NCBI GenBank assembly: GCA_009741485.1
Contig: CM019214.1
Span: 1,891,402-1,955,401 of the forward strand
Direction: 5' to 3'
DNA: 64,000 nucleotides
Source of the DNA: Malurus cyaneus samueli
Lineage: Eukaryota > Chordata > Aves > Passeriformes > Maluridae
Position numbers and translations under genes: made by a program. Positions 13,001 through 25,000 of this stretch are shown here, piece by piece (within the stretch, counting starts at the first letter, position 1; the number at the start of each line of letters is the position of its first letter). The notes beneath the pieces are model-generated. The model was not told where the DNA came from, did no database searches, and saw only the letters and a list, made by a program, of their open reading frames with translations.

Positions 13001-16000
13001 GTTTTCAAGACAGCAATGGCTACACAGAAATTCTTCCTACAAAAGAAAATGTCCTGCAGGACACTTTTATAGCCTCTAATCACTTTGTAAGGCAACAAAC
13101 TCACAGCACAGCCTCTTCTCTGAATCCTTCTCTATATTCCAGTCTTTTATGAGAAGGCCCAGTTTTAAATATTCCTAACAAAAAAATCTTTCTACTTCTC
13201 AGGCTGATTTTAGCAGTTTAAAAAACGGGCATGGTCACAGAGCCAGAACTACACTCAGTGAACCAAAGTTAACAGGAACAGCATGGATTTCACTGGGACA
13301 AGAATTAGCTTATTCTTTAGATAACAGGTGATGATTTTTTTTTTCCAAGCTTTTTCTTCACATCTTTCCCTATATGGTTTTTTTTTTCCATTTATCTATC
13401 TGGAAAAGACTATATATGACAAAAAACCTCTTGTATTAATGGAAAGTATTTTCTCCACGGAATCCAACTTTGGTTTCCTTTTTATTTCATGTCTTAAATG
13501 ACTCCATAGCAAATGATCTGAACTACTACTATCTGTTCAAAAATCTACAGCAAAAATGTTTTTAAAAATTCTTAATTATTAGGAAATATGACAATGCATT
13601 TTAATTAGAGTTATTACGCTTGCATTCTCACTTAAAACCAGAAACTAATTTTTGACTTAAGACATTTTTCTGAGGATGTAATTTGACTGTAGAACCTTTA
13701 ACATTTGAAACAGTGAATGAGGTAAAAAAGACCCTAAATTAGGCTTTGACAAGAACAGAACTTGCAAGCCTGCAGACAGATACAAAAAAGAAAAAAAAAC
13801 TAGCTTTTTCCTTTATTCAAACACACTTCAGATACTTCATGAAAGCCAGGCATATAAAATGAGGAGGCCTACAACATGTTTTTTACTAAATTTGAGTAAT
13901 GACAGTGCAGAACATTTTAAATACCCCAGTGTTTATCAATGGGAACAATTTTCTGTGGCTACTATTATTCACAATTACCAGTGATTTTCTACTTCCACCC
14001 TATTACACCCTTTACCTGTTAATTGCCTTTTTTTTTATTATGGTACTGGAATATGTTGCTTGTTAAAATACAGCATGCTGAGTTAAATAATAGCGACTGC
14101 AGCTGTTCTCATCTTTAATATAAAGGAAGGTAGAAGTGCCCTGGAAAGAGACTGAAATCTTCACAGTTCTGGCCTCATGCCAGGCCCAGCTTTGGTTTTA
14201 AATCTACTCTGTTTTGAACAGAATTTGGCATACCCTCTCTACAAGCTTCCAGAACCCGGTTACTCCAGCCCAGGTAAATCAGACCAGAAAATTGTCCTTA
14301 CAACTGAAACCAACAGTTATCAGCACCTGGAACAGCCAGCCCTCAATTGCACAGCATCTCACCTGGCACCACTGTGAGTACAAATATGGAAAATATTAGT
14401 GCTGCACATTTGGACTGTACTTATAGCTAAAGATGTCTACATGAAGATACAAACAGACTTACATCTCAGCTAGGAGGCAACACTGAACAATATCTTAAAT
14501 GTTTCTGTAGAGAGAGCACTCTCTGCTCTGTTCCCGTTTTACATCCAAATTTCTTAGCTCAAGACACTGCAAAAGGAATGGTCTTTTGCTCCACAGGAAT
14601 TCTAAACAAGCACTGGGGAGGGAGATGCACCCAGATTGGCACAGCCCTGTCACTGCAAACACCCATTGCTATCCTCTGATAGCAGACACAAGAGATGACA
14701 AATCCAAGATGCTCTAAACAGTCTGAAATGAAAACTGTGCTGTGCTGAGAGGAAGACAGCAACCTAGGAGAGGGGCTGTGCTTAAACCTGCCATACCAAT
14801 CAGGGTTCCAGAAATCAGCAGGAAAGTGCCTGCCTGCCCCACAAATGACAGGAAGGGCTTTAGACCTTCCTGCACAGCACCCACCAGTCAGGCCCAGGCT
14901 TGCTTTGCTCATGATCCAAGCCCAGCCAGACCCAGGCTGGCTCTGACACACAGGACATGCAGTCTAAAGCAAATGCAATGGAATGCTGCAGAGTCTAAAG
15001 TAAAACATTCCTGTCCCTTGCCTTAGCACTGGTTTTTAAGCTGGACCTACACACAGCTGTGCCTCAGACTGGGCTGTGTCCACCAGCAAAGCCCAAGAAC
15101 AGCCCTGCAGCCTGTCCTGCCATGGCACTGGGCAGCTCCAGAATAACCCTGACCTGACAGTGAAACTGAGATTAACGGCCAAGAGAGCTCAGCTACAGAG
15201 TCCAAGAGGAAATGGACTGATCACTCTCTCTGGATCACACTTCTAGTATACCTTTTAATGAAATTAAGCACACATTAACATTCTGCAGGGTTGTATATTC
15301 CTACTGATGCCTGATGATTTTTGCTTTTCCTTTTTATGCTTTCTGTACCCTCTGTGCATCCCCTGTACCCCTTAGCCCACGTTTGTAATCCTGATATTCC
15401 AGCTCAGTTTAGGAGTTCTGCTGGGCAGAGAGACCAAACATCCTCAGGAAGGGCTCAGTGTGCCCTGTGCTTCTTAAACCCGAGCTCAGCCTGGGTGAAG
15501 CTTAAACCGACTCAGCCTTGGGTGAAGCTTAAATCCAACTCCAGCCTTGGGTGAAGCCTTCTGTCCAGAACATCTTGTGTAAACTGGGCTCTGCCTCATC
15601 TGGGGGGATTCATTAGAATAGGGGGACATCACTGCATTTGTGAAGTTTCTTATTGGGGAATCCTAGATAGATTTGCTAATTCCTGAAACCTATAAAACTT
15701 GTATCTTATTGGGGAATCCTAGATAGATTTGCTAATTCCTGAAACCTATAAAACTTGTATCTTATTGGGGAATCCTAGATAGATATGCTAATTCCTGAAA
15801 CCTATAAAACTTGTATCTTATTGGGGAATCCTAGATAGATTTGCTAATTCCTGAAATCTATAAAACTTGTACCCATGCTGTACACAGGTGTGCATTCTGC
15901 CATCAAGTTGTGCACCTGGGATCCCAAATCCCGAGGTAAAACCCTTTTTATTCCCTTAACCATGTCTGTGTCATTATTAAAAACTGCCCTTTCAAGGCAA

Positions 16001-19000
16001 CACTACAGCTGCTAATTCTGTTTTGTGTATGATGTATTTTTTCTCTGGTGGGCTCCATCAGTTGTACTGAGCAACGTTAATACTGTTCTGTGTGCTGAAA
16101 TTAAAAGACTATAAATGAAAATACAGTTCTTTATTTTTAAAGATACATTCTAATAGAACTAGCTAAAAGTGGTTTTAAATTTGATTTTAAAACAGACAAA
16201 ATAAGTGATTCCAAAATTTAGTGGAAGTAAGATGCTAAATGCAACACTTTAGGGATAATTTTGAACTAAGTGGACTTGTTCAAAAAACGTTTAAGCTTTT
16301 GAGTTTTGTCTATCATTTTGTTTGAAGAAGGCAAAAACATCTGTAAAAGCTAAATTCTAGATTCTTACCAATAAAAAACCCAGTAATTTATTTCTGAAAA
16401 ACCACTTCTGTAGAAATGTTTAAATTGCTCCCAGAAGAAAACAAGGGCAGTCATGCTGGTTTGGGCTAATGTTCAGTTTAATGAAAGCTGTTGACAGGGA
16501 AAGCAAGTTCATGAGCAATTAATTTTATCTTGTCTCACTAGGGTGCTATTGGCATTGTCAAAACAGGAGATTTAATGGAATGGGTTTCACATGCTGCTCA
16601 AAGTACAAAGAATTTAAAGACCAAGGGAGTGAAGGAGCTTGCCAATTTTGTTATGCACATCTAAATGAAAAAGTTTTAAAAACTGATTATATGGAGACAT
16701 TACCTAAGGACAAGGCACAATCCTAGCATTAATCTCACTGGCAAATCTAAACATTTTGAATCACATTTCTGAAATAATTTTTAAAAAATCTAAAAAATAA
16801 GGTTAATCCATGTGCAGTTTTTTCTAAGCAATAGTTCAGTGTTTACTTTTACATCTGAGGAAACTGTCAGATAGGACTAGACTTATCACCATTTTCCATA
16901 AAATGCCATATGAACTGCTTTTCTAGATCTGTTATTAAGTTCTTAATCCCTTTGATTGATGCCATCCTGATGTTGTACAATGGTAATTTTTAGTCAGCTT
17001 GCAGGTCACAATCTTTCATAGTATGTGAATTGCATGTAGCCAGTTACTTTTATTATTACATGTGATTTCATTTGCATCAGATCTGTTTTCTCTGATAAAA
17101 TCTTAATGTAAATTCTTTAGAAATTGAGTAATTATTATACATAGGGACTACAAAAATCTCTAGCTAAGCAGAGAATTCAATAATATTTCAGTGTTTCCTA
17201 AAGCAGTGATGTGCCTGTAAGTCCTGATGACCTTGGAGCCTTTCAAGGAAGCTCTGTCATGAATGTGCACTCATGGATCAAGCAATACTTTTCAGCTGTT
17301 ACTTCAATAAATCACCCATAACTCCAACACACAAAGCTTTTCAAGAGGTTCACAATAACCAATAACTCAGAATAAACAATCTCAGAGTGACCAAGAACCC
17401 CTTGGTATCACTGGAGTCTTCTGCAGTTACTCACGTGGCCTTTGGAACAGTTCCTGGTTGTTGGAAAACAATTAATTCAAAAATTACAAACTGTCCTGGA
17501 TTAAGGAGATATGACTGTGATGAGTATTAATGTGTGCATAAAGGAAAGGGAATTTGATATTTGCACTATAAATTTATCTATAAGCCCATATCAAACAGCA
17601 ATAAAACAAAACTCCATCAATCAATCATCCTTACCTATTCAATGCAAAAGCATAATGAAACTTAATGTTGTGTTGATCAGCCAGATCACAGGTAGGAAGC
17701 ATTTCTAGTGTTTCTACCAGCTTCACCATAGCATCATAGTCCTGGTATGAAATTAAAAAAAAAAAATAAAAAGGATTTAAGGTAGAACATCAGCCACTCT
17801 GCACTCATTTTGGTTTCTCACAGGTAACCCCATCTCCAGTACTGAAGAGTTTACTGACATCTCAAAGGGTCTCTGTTATTTCATCTGTTCAAAACGTGTT
17901 TAGAGATGAGTACATTTCTCAAGGGAGACCTTTCATGATCACCAGTTGACCCAAATGAAGTTGGATAAAGTGCTGCAGGAAAATAATGCATTTCAGAATG
18001 AAAAGCTGGATAATGAAGGATGATGTGGAGACCCATTGCTCTCACAACCCAGTTATACAAATATAGCCAATACATTTATACAGAAATAGCCAATTAGCTC
18101 CTGATGGGAAAAAATTCTATAGAATGATTAAAATTATATTTGAAATTTAATGTTAAGCAGACAGACTGTCAGTTTGGAAAGACAGCATATATGGTGTGCT
18201 TCAGCAAAAGCAGAACTTATTTTAAAAAATAAAAACAAGAGAAAGAGGTGCAGACACATTTTTAAAGTAAATTAATGTTTCCTTGAATTATAGTTCTCAA
18301 TTTGGCATCTCTAGCCAACACACTGGTCAAAACAAATGCATTTTCTTCACTTCTAAATACATCTAACTTTTTGGGGGCAGGGAGGAAAGGTGGAAGAGGG
18401 CAAGGCAAGCATCTTAATCCAGTAGGGATTTTTGCTTTTTTTCTTTTTAAGGAAGTTAAAGATTACCAAAAACAAAAGAAGAGACCTTGTGAAGTCACCT
18501 AATCTGTGTCTGCTGTTCACAGGCAAAATAAATTAATAGCCTTTATTCCATTTAATTCCCAACAGTCAAACTGTTAAACAAAGTAACATTTGCACCTATT
18601 TAGTGTCAGCTTTCAATCAGTGTTTAACAAACAATGAAACACAGGAGAACAAGCAAGGGCCAAAATCACATGATAAAATAATCCACATTATTCTTTATTC
18701 ACATACCTGAATATCTCTGTAAGAAAGGAGCAGGTTGATGACTATGTCAGAGGTCAGCACTTCAGTGTTATCCATCCTAAGCTTAATCCTGGCCAGCTCC
18801 TTGGCCAGTTCATCTCCTTGGTACTTATCTCTGGCTTTTCTAATGTCATTTAGCAGTGTTTCTTTATAATAGGCACTAAAAAGTAAAATATAGACATATG
18901 GGAAGAAAACTTCTAGATATTGCTGATGAAACATGGCTATATTTCTAATAGAAACTGTAATTGCTAATCAAAAGTACCATTTCCTCAGAGTGAGGTGCAC

Positions 19001-22000
19001 ATGAAATGTTTTCATATTTTTCAATAACTATTCAGAAATATTCCACCTTGCTCCATCTCAGACTGCAGGGCTATCTATCAACATGCCTATAACTAGGATG
19101 CTGAGGCAATTTTACCAACACAGGAAAACTGGAGCTTTGTTTGTCCCATTATTGACTGTGACAAACATGGTACTTTGCATCATAAAGAAGGCAGCATTTG
19201 GGATAATAAAATGACACAGAAAGGACACACCAGAGTGATGTAAAGAGGAGTTATATTACTCTACCATGAAAGCTGGTAGGGATTGCAAGGATGGGACCAC
19301 AAAAGAAAAATAGCTTTTTAGGCAAGCCTTTCACTTGGGTGGGATAGCAATGGGGGAACAGAAAGAAATCCAAGAGTTCTCAGTGCTACCTCATGCTTCA
19401 GACACCAGGAAAATTAAAAGCTCAGTCTCTCTGAGTGTTTTCCAGAAATCCATACAGAACAGGACTAGCTGCAGAGTACAGGATGAGCAACTGAGAAAGA
19501 AAGTTCTCCTTCTCCAGTCCCCATTCTTGAAATCCCAACAGTCCCTTAGAGGAATGGCTGAGCAGTATCAGGTTTATTAAGTGATACCAGAAGGTTAATA
19601 TTTAAAAATAAAATCAAACCATGAAAATCACAACTGATTGCACCCATTGCTGCCATATATATACTCTTTTATTCGATGACAGGAAAGGACAGTGTTTGCT
19701 CTGAGCTTTATGAAGAAACTATGAGCTTATTACCACCTTATGCTATTGCATAATTATAATTACTGTAATTTAAACTTCAGCAATTTACCTTACCCATGGA
19801 CTGCCTTTGCTTATAGAAAGTAACTATAAATAAAATTCTGGCATAATATTGTTAGTTAACTGCAACAACTGCAGGACAGGAACACAAAAGCAGTAAAGTC
19901 AGCAGCATCTTTTAGCACTATATGAAGTGCAGTGAAAAATCAAAAATCAATGCTATTAGAAATTCTGTATATCCCTTTTTCGTAATATCTAAAAGAGACT
20001 ATCAAAGCCTCTCTTAGGCAAAAGATGTGTTGTAACATTACCATGATGTAACATGGACATCCTTGAGAAGGCTGAGGAATTTGTCCACCAGTGGGACACA
20101 GAGTGGCCCCAGGATGTTGTCCCAGCTGGGCTGCATGTACTCTGAGGCTCTCCGTTGGGCATCACTTTCACAGCAAAAGTAGTCAGCACAAGGTGTGACA
20201 ATGTATGGAATAAAATAATAATTGCCACTGGAAGCCTGAAATAAAAAAAAGGCAGAGTTTAGAAAACAAAAGAAAGTGGAAATATACTTGTGTATATACA
20301 AAGCATCTTTTAGTGACAGATAAAACAGCTAGAGTAGTGCTGGTGTGTATGAAGTTTTAGTGCACAAGATCTGCAAGTATTAAATTCAAGGATATTTCTG
20401 TGGAAGAATTACAAACATTAACAAAGCTGCTGAATAAGGGTCCAGGTCTGTTAAGTAACAATACAACAAAACTGTTCAATTTTTCTTTTAATGCAATGCA
20501 CAGACCCCAGTAGGGTCTGACTGTTGCTAGCTAACATTTTGTTCTCAAATTTCTAGGGTCAGAGATGTACTTGCAACCTCTAGGCTCACTCTGTGCTAGG
20601 AGCTCTCCACAGAAAGAAATACAGAAACACAGACACTGGAAGGAATTTCTAGAGATTTTTAATCCAGAGGAGCCTACAAAACATCTGCTGCATGCTACCA
20701 TCAAAACCCTAACCAATCAAAACCCCCAAACTTCGAAATCATTTGTAATAGATGTAGGACTTATAACAAAATTCGAGAAGTAAAACCCAAAAAAACCTTA
20801 ATATGCCACATAAAATATGAAAACACGATCAAGGTGCTGAGACGGGTGAGGATACAAGAAATGCCTTTCAGAGCCCAAAACCAAAACCCCAGAAAGCAGA
20901 GCACTGTGAAGTTTTCCACACCTGGGAGAACCATCTGTTATCTTTTGAGATGATGTAAAGAATGGATATGAAGATGTCACATTTTTGAATGTATAATAGA
21001 CTAGACAGGAGAAACAGATTGCTCACAGGAAGTTAAAAATGTAGGGCATGCAGGTACTAATACAACAGACAAAAAAATCTGTATCAGTACATCCTGTTGC
21101 TGATTTGAGTTTGTGAGGATTTGGAACTTTAAATTATTTCTAGTAGATAAAGATCAAGTTGCATTTCTTCCTTACAAATACTACAGTACATTATCCCTGT
21201 GGTAACAATATAATCTTTTGTTGGATTGGTATCTTTACTTCCTAATTAAAAAACTCAGGAAAACTGCAACCCAACCACCAATATGTTAACACAATTTTGT
21301 GTCAGGTTTATTTAAATAAATGGTAAGTTCATTGCTGGCTGTGTATAAAATCTGTTCGCCCATCCAATTTAAAAGGGTGATGTGTCTTATGACACAAAGA
21401 GCTGCAGTTATCTACTGAAAAAGCAAAGAAATGTTCAGAAAAAAAAATTAAATTACATATGTGAAACACTGTATTAATTTTAGCCAGCCAACATAATATT
21501 TGACTTCTTATTATGCTCCTCTGATTTTGTTAGTAATGAATTCAATTAATATCTCCAACTCAAGCCTGTTTTGCCCACTAAAGTTTTTGGTAAGTGATTC
21601 TCCAGTCCTTAATTTATAAACCCTTTGATATATTTCTCTTCTCTGTCTGGCTGCAGAGGGAAATAAGAGACTGGCTTTGGTGGGTGCCTGGAATCCAGCC
21701 AGTGGCAACACCTCACAGTGACTAAGATAGTCTAAAATATATATATTTATATAAATTATATAAAAAAATACTTCCTCTTCTAAAGTTGAATAAATGCAGT
21801 ATTTTTATATACAGACTGTGAAGAGAGATTATCACCAGACAAACACTTTAAATGCCTGGAACTTAGCTTGCAAGAAGCAAGTACTCCAAAAACCTTGAAG
21901 CAAAGACCTTGCCAGGCACTTTTCTTATATCATCCTTATAGGTTTTTACCTGTCTAGAAACACAGTGAGAGAATGGCACATGGATTCAACAGAAAGCAGA

Positions 22001-25000
22001 TATAAAGTGATACATACTTTGCCTATTAGATTAGCACTGTGGTATTCAGGAGGTACTTGAACACGAAGAAAAGCTTTGAGGTTGGCAGCCTACTCCAAAT
22101 TGAAATAAAACAACAAAGAGGAAAACACCACCACAAAACAGCACACGAATCAAAAAGACAGACATGACACGTGAATAAAGAAATAATTAAAGAAAGAAAC
22201 AACAGAAGATGAATATAGATATTTACAGCAAGACTATATTTACATGGCCAAGAAAACAATCAATACTTTGGCATGTTTCTATCTTATATTTTGGATTTCT
22301 CTTATCTATTTACATGATTTATATGCCTATACATCTCCTTTGTCATCATTAAGATGTTTTCAGGTCTTACTTTAATGAACCTGTCAGATTCATTATCTGA
22401 TTAGTTAACTATAATCCAACCACTAAACATTGCTTGAGATGGTAATATTTCCCCAAAACCTAACTTTCATAAATTTTAAAAACCCTAATTTGTATTATCC
22501 AAAGTACCAGTGGCAAATTTCATTATTAAAAGCATTACAAGTAACATTTACACAGCTACCCATTGCCTTTGTACTATTTTCCACCCAAAAGGGAAAATTA
22601 TTGAATTTAAAATGTTCCTCCACTTTCATTCTGTGCCCTTTCCCAATCTCTTTTAACATTTCTGCTACCTCAGGCCTTTTTCAGAAATATATCATTAAAA
22701 GACTGTATCATATAAATTTTTATATATTGTAAAAATAATCAGAAAATAAAAAATAGAAAGCTACTCTGCAATAATAATTCTCTGGATTATTAAATTCACA
22801 TAATGTAATCATACTTTAGAGTCCTGGCTCTCATTTCAATCCACTGGGGCTACTTAACTGGAGAATATGAGTCCAAGTGCCAAAATCTTTCTATTTAGTT
22901 TTCTTAAATGTTCATTGCCTTGAAACAGTATATACAGTCTAATTTATACAGCTACTGAAACTCTGTCAAAACTTTCTGCCAATTACAATAAAAAGTGATT
23001 TTTCAACACAAAAATTCCTTGTGGCAAGGCTAAATTCCAATCCAGTTCCCTTTAGATCAAGGAGAATTTTTGTTAATGACTCCTCCATGGCCCAGACATT
23101 ATTCACTGCTTACTCTAAGAGCTGCTACAGGATTTCATGAAAAATAACCATTCAAATCTCTAAAAATACTTCATCAGGCCCACAGGCCTAAGTATATTAT
23201 AATAAACCTTTTGCTACTGCTCCTTTTGCCTTTTACTCCATTTCTGTTATTATCACCAAACGGCTCATTCACAATTCTCCCTCTTGCTCAAAAATGAAAA
23301 ACACATTCTCCTGAAATTTTAGTCATCCCCCAGTTAAGGATAGCAGCATTCACAAGCAAAACTGCCACATTCTGAGTCTCCCTTCACAGAGGCACAGATT
23401 TGTAAATGCAGGTCCCACCACACAGCCCAAAGTGATTCAAAGATCCCTGGGACAGCCAGGAAGGATGATCTGTATTTACATGTGCTAAACCTGATCTATC
23501 TTTAGCCTAGATGCAGCACTGGGGCCAAGTCCTAACAGTAGCTCAAAATAAACTGCTGTGACTCATGCATAGTTTGCTTTAAAATTACTATCAAATTCTA
23601 AGACCCCTTTATTATTTTAATCCTGCTCAACATTGTTCAAAAGAAAGTAAATGTATATGGTGAATGGGAGGAAACAGAGACGATAAATGGAAGTGTGTTT
23701 TGCAAATTCAGCAGTCCTCAAAATAACAGGGTGGAGGATTTAATGAAAATAACTACTGACATGATGTGAAGTATGACAAAATATACACCTGGATAAGATA
23801 TTGTGGCATATTTCAAAAAGCCTTCAATAACTCACAAGTTTTATCTTGTTTCACACTTACTTGTTTGGTTTTACTTGTGTTAAGTGTAAGAATATTTTTA
23901 ATTTGGGAAATAAGCTTTTGCATTTCTAGGCAAATCTGTGAATTTGTAAGAAAGAGGACAGGTATGCAGAAGCCAAAGCTTTTTGAGATACACAGGGACA
24001 CCCCATTATGGCATCACACACATCTACATTTGCAAAAATGGCTGATAGTGGTAGAGGGAAAAAGAGATTTTGAATTTCTAAGTTTCTATTTCCATCTGTC
24101 AACCTACAAATAAAACTTTTGTCTACTGGCACTTTTCTACAACTTAGAAAGCAATTGGTAAAATAATTTTAAAATTTAGCTTTATTTTGGAGTGTCAATA
24201 AGCTTTCCAAAAGTTTGAATTACAGATAGGTAAAACAATTTCCTTCAATCATACAGAGCATATGTATGCCTGGCAGCTTTGTTATTAGACTTGCTTCAAA
24301 TGCAGGACCTTCATTTTGTGTTTTAAAATGAAAGTGGATTTAATACTTACTGTGTTTTTCTGAGATACCATATCCTGTGGGGGAAAAAAAAGATAATAGA
24401 AATGTTTATTTGTTTTGACAGGAATTATTATTTTCAATAACAATCACTGCTATAGATATACACATAGACACAGATGTGTTCTTCACAGCATAATCCAGAT
24501 TTCCTAGCACAGTAAATTTCCAGTAAAGGGAAAGAACAACATCAAGAAGAGTCTTAGTAGCTCAGGTTAGGAAAAATATAACAACTCAATGAAGAAACCT
24601 ACTTAAGTAAGTGTTCAGAAAATAAAGAAAGTTGAGTAATTGGAGTTTCTCAGACCAGGCACACCCACTCACACTCTGAGCACTCGTGAGACAAAAGCTG
24701 GAGGGTTTTTCTCTCTGAAACAGTATCCTTAAGATACTTAAGCCCCTTTCCTATTCAGATTGGCACAGAGCAACACATTCCTTCTACTCCTTAATTCTTC
24801 TCACCTCAAAATCTGATGAGAGATATTGAATAAATCAATCATTGATAAACTGATGGGCATGTAAGCCAGGCCTCAGAGATTTCCAGCTGCTGGTAAATAA
24901 CAACGTCTTCTTTTTGGTGATGGATTACATGCCCAATGAAACTAAAGAGATCTCCAAGTAAGCCACACTACAAATATTAGACATAGACTTGTTTCTAATC

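Larger units (their letters stand above)
15305..16002 (+). mobile_element. solo endogenous retrovirus LTR, about 698 bp
   Basis: The element begins TGATGCC and ends GGCAACA, an imperfect terminal inverted repeat of TG...CA type, and is flanked by the 4-bp direct repeat CTAC (15301-15304 and 16003-16006), as expected for a target-site duplication. Inside, in plus orientation, are TATAAAA boxes and, about 120 bp after the last one, an ATTAAA signal near the end of a T-rich stretch. There is no gag, pol or env nearby, so this is a solo LTR left by recombination. A 4-bp duplication suggests a gammaretrovirus-like (ERV1) group; that is inference. Confidence 0.78.
9120..17634 (-). other. MAP3K15 intron 6
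   Basis: An 8.5-kb intron. It contains the 54-bp hairpin array (11727-11954) and the solo LTR (15305-16002). The rest is unique AT-rich DNA, with a moderately GC-richer stretch at about 14560-15180 in which I recognise nothing. A 115-codon ORF at 9436-9783 (plus strand) has no recognisable similarity. Confidence 0.75.

Noticed and set aside
15305..16002. Proviral coding genes near the LTR
   Set aside because: Flanking DNA is ordinary intron with a target duplication directly at both ends; no gag, pol or env remnant was seen.
20560..20690. CR1-like sequence (GGAAGGAATTTCTAGAGATT)
   Set aside because: Only a short stretch resembles the CR1 3' end, and the flanks do not extend the match; too weak to annotate.
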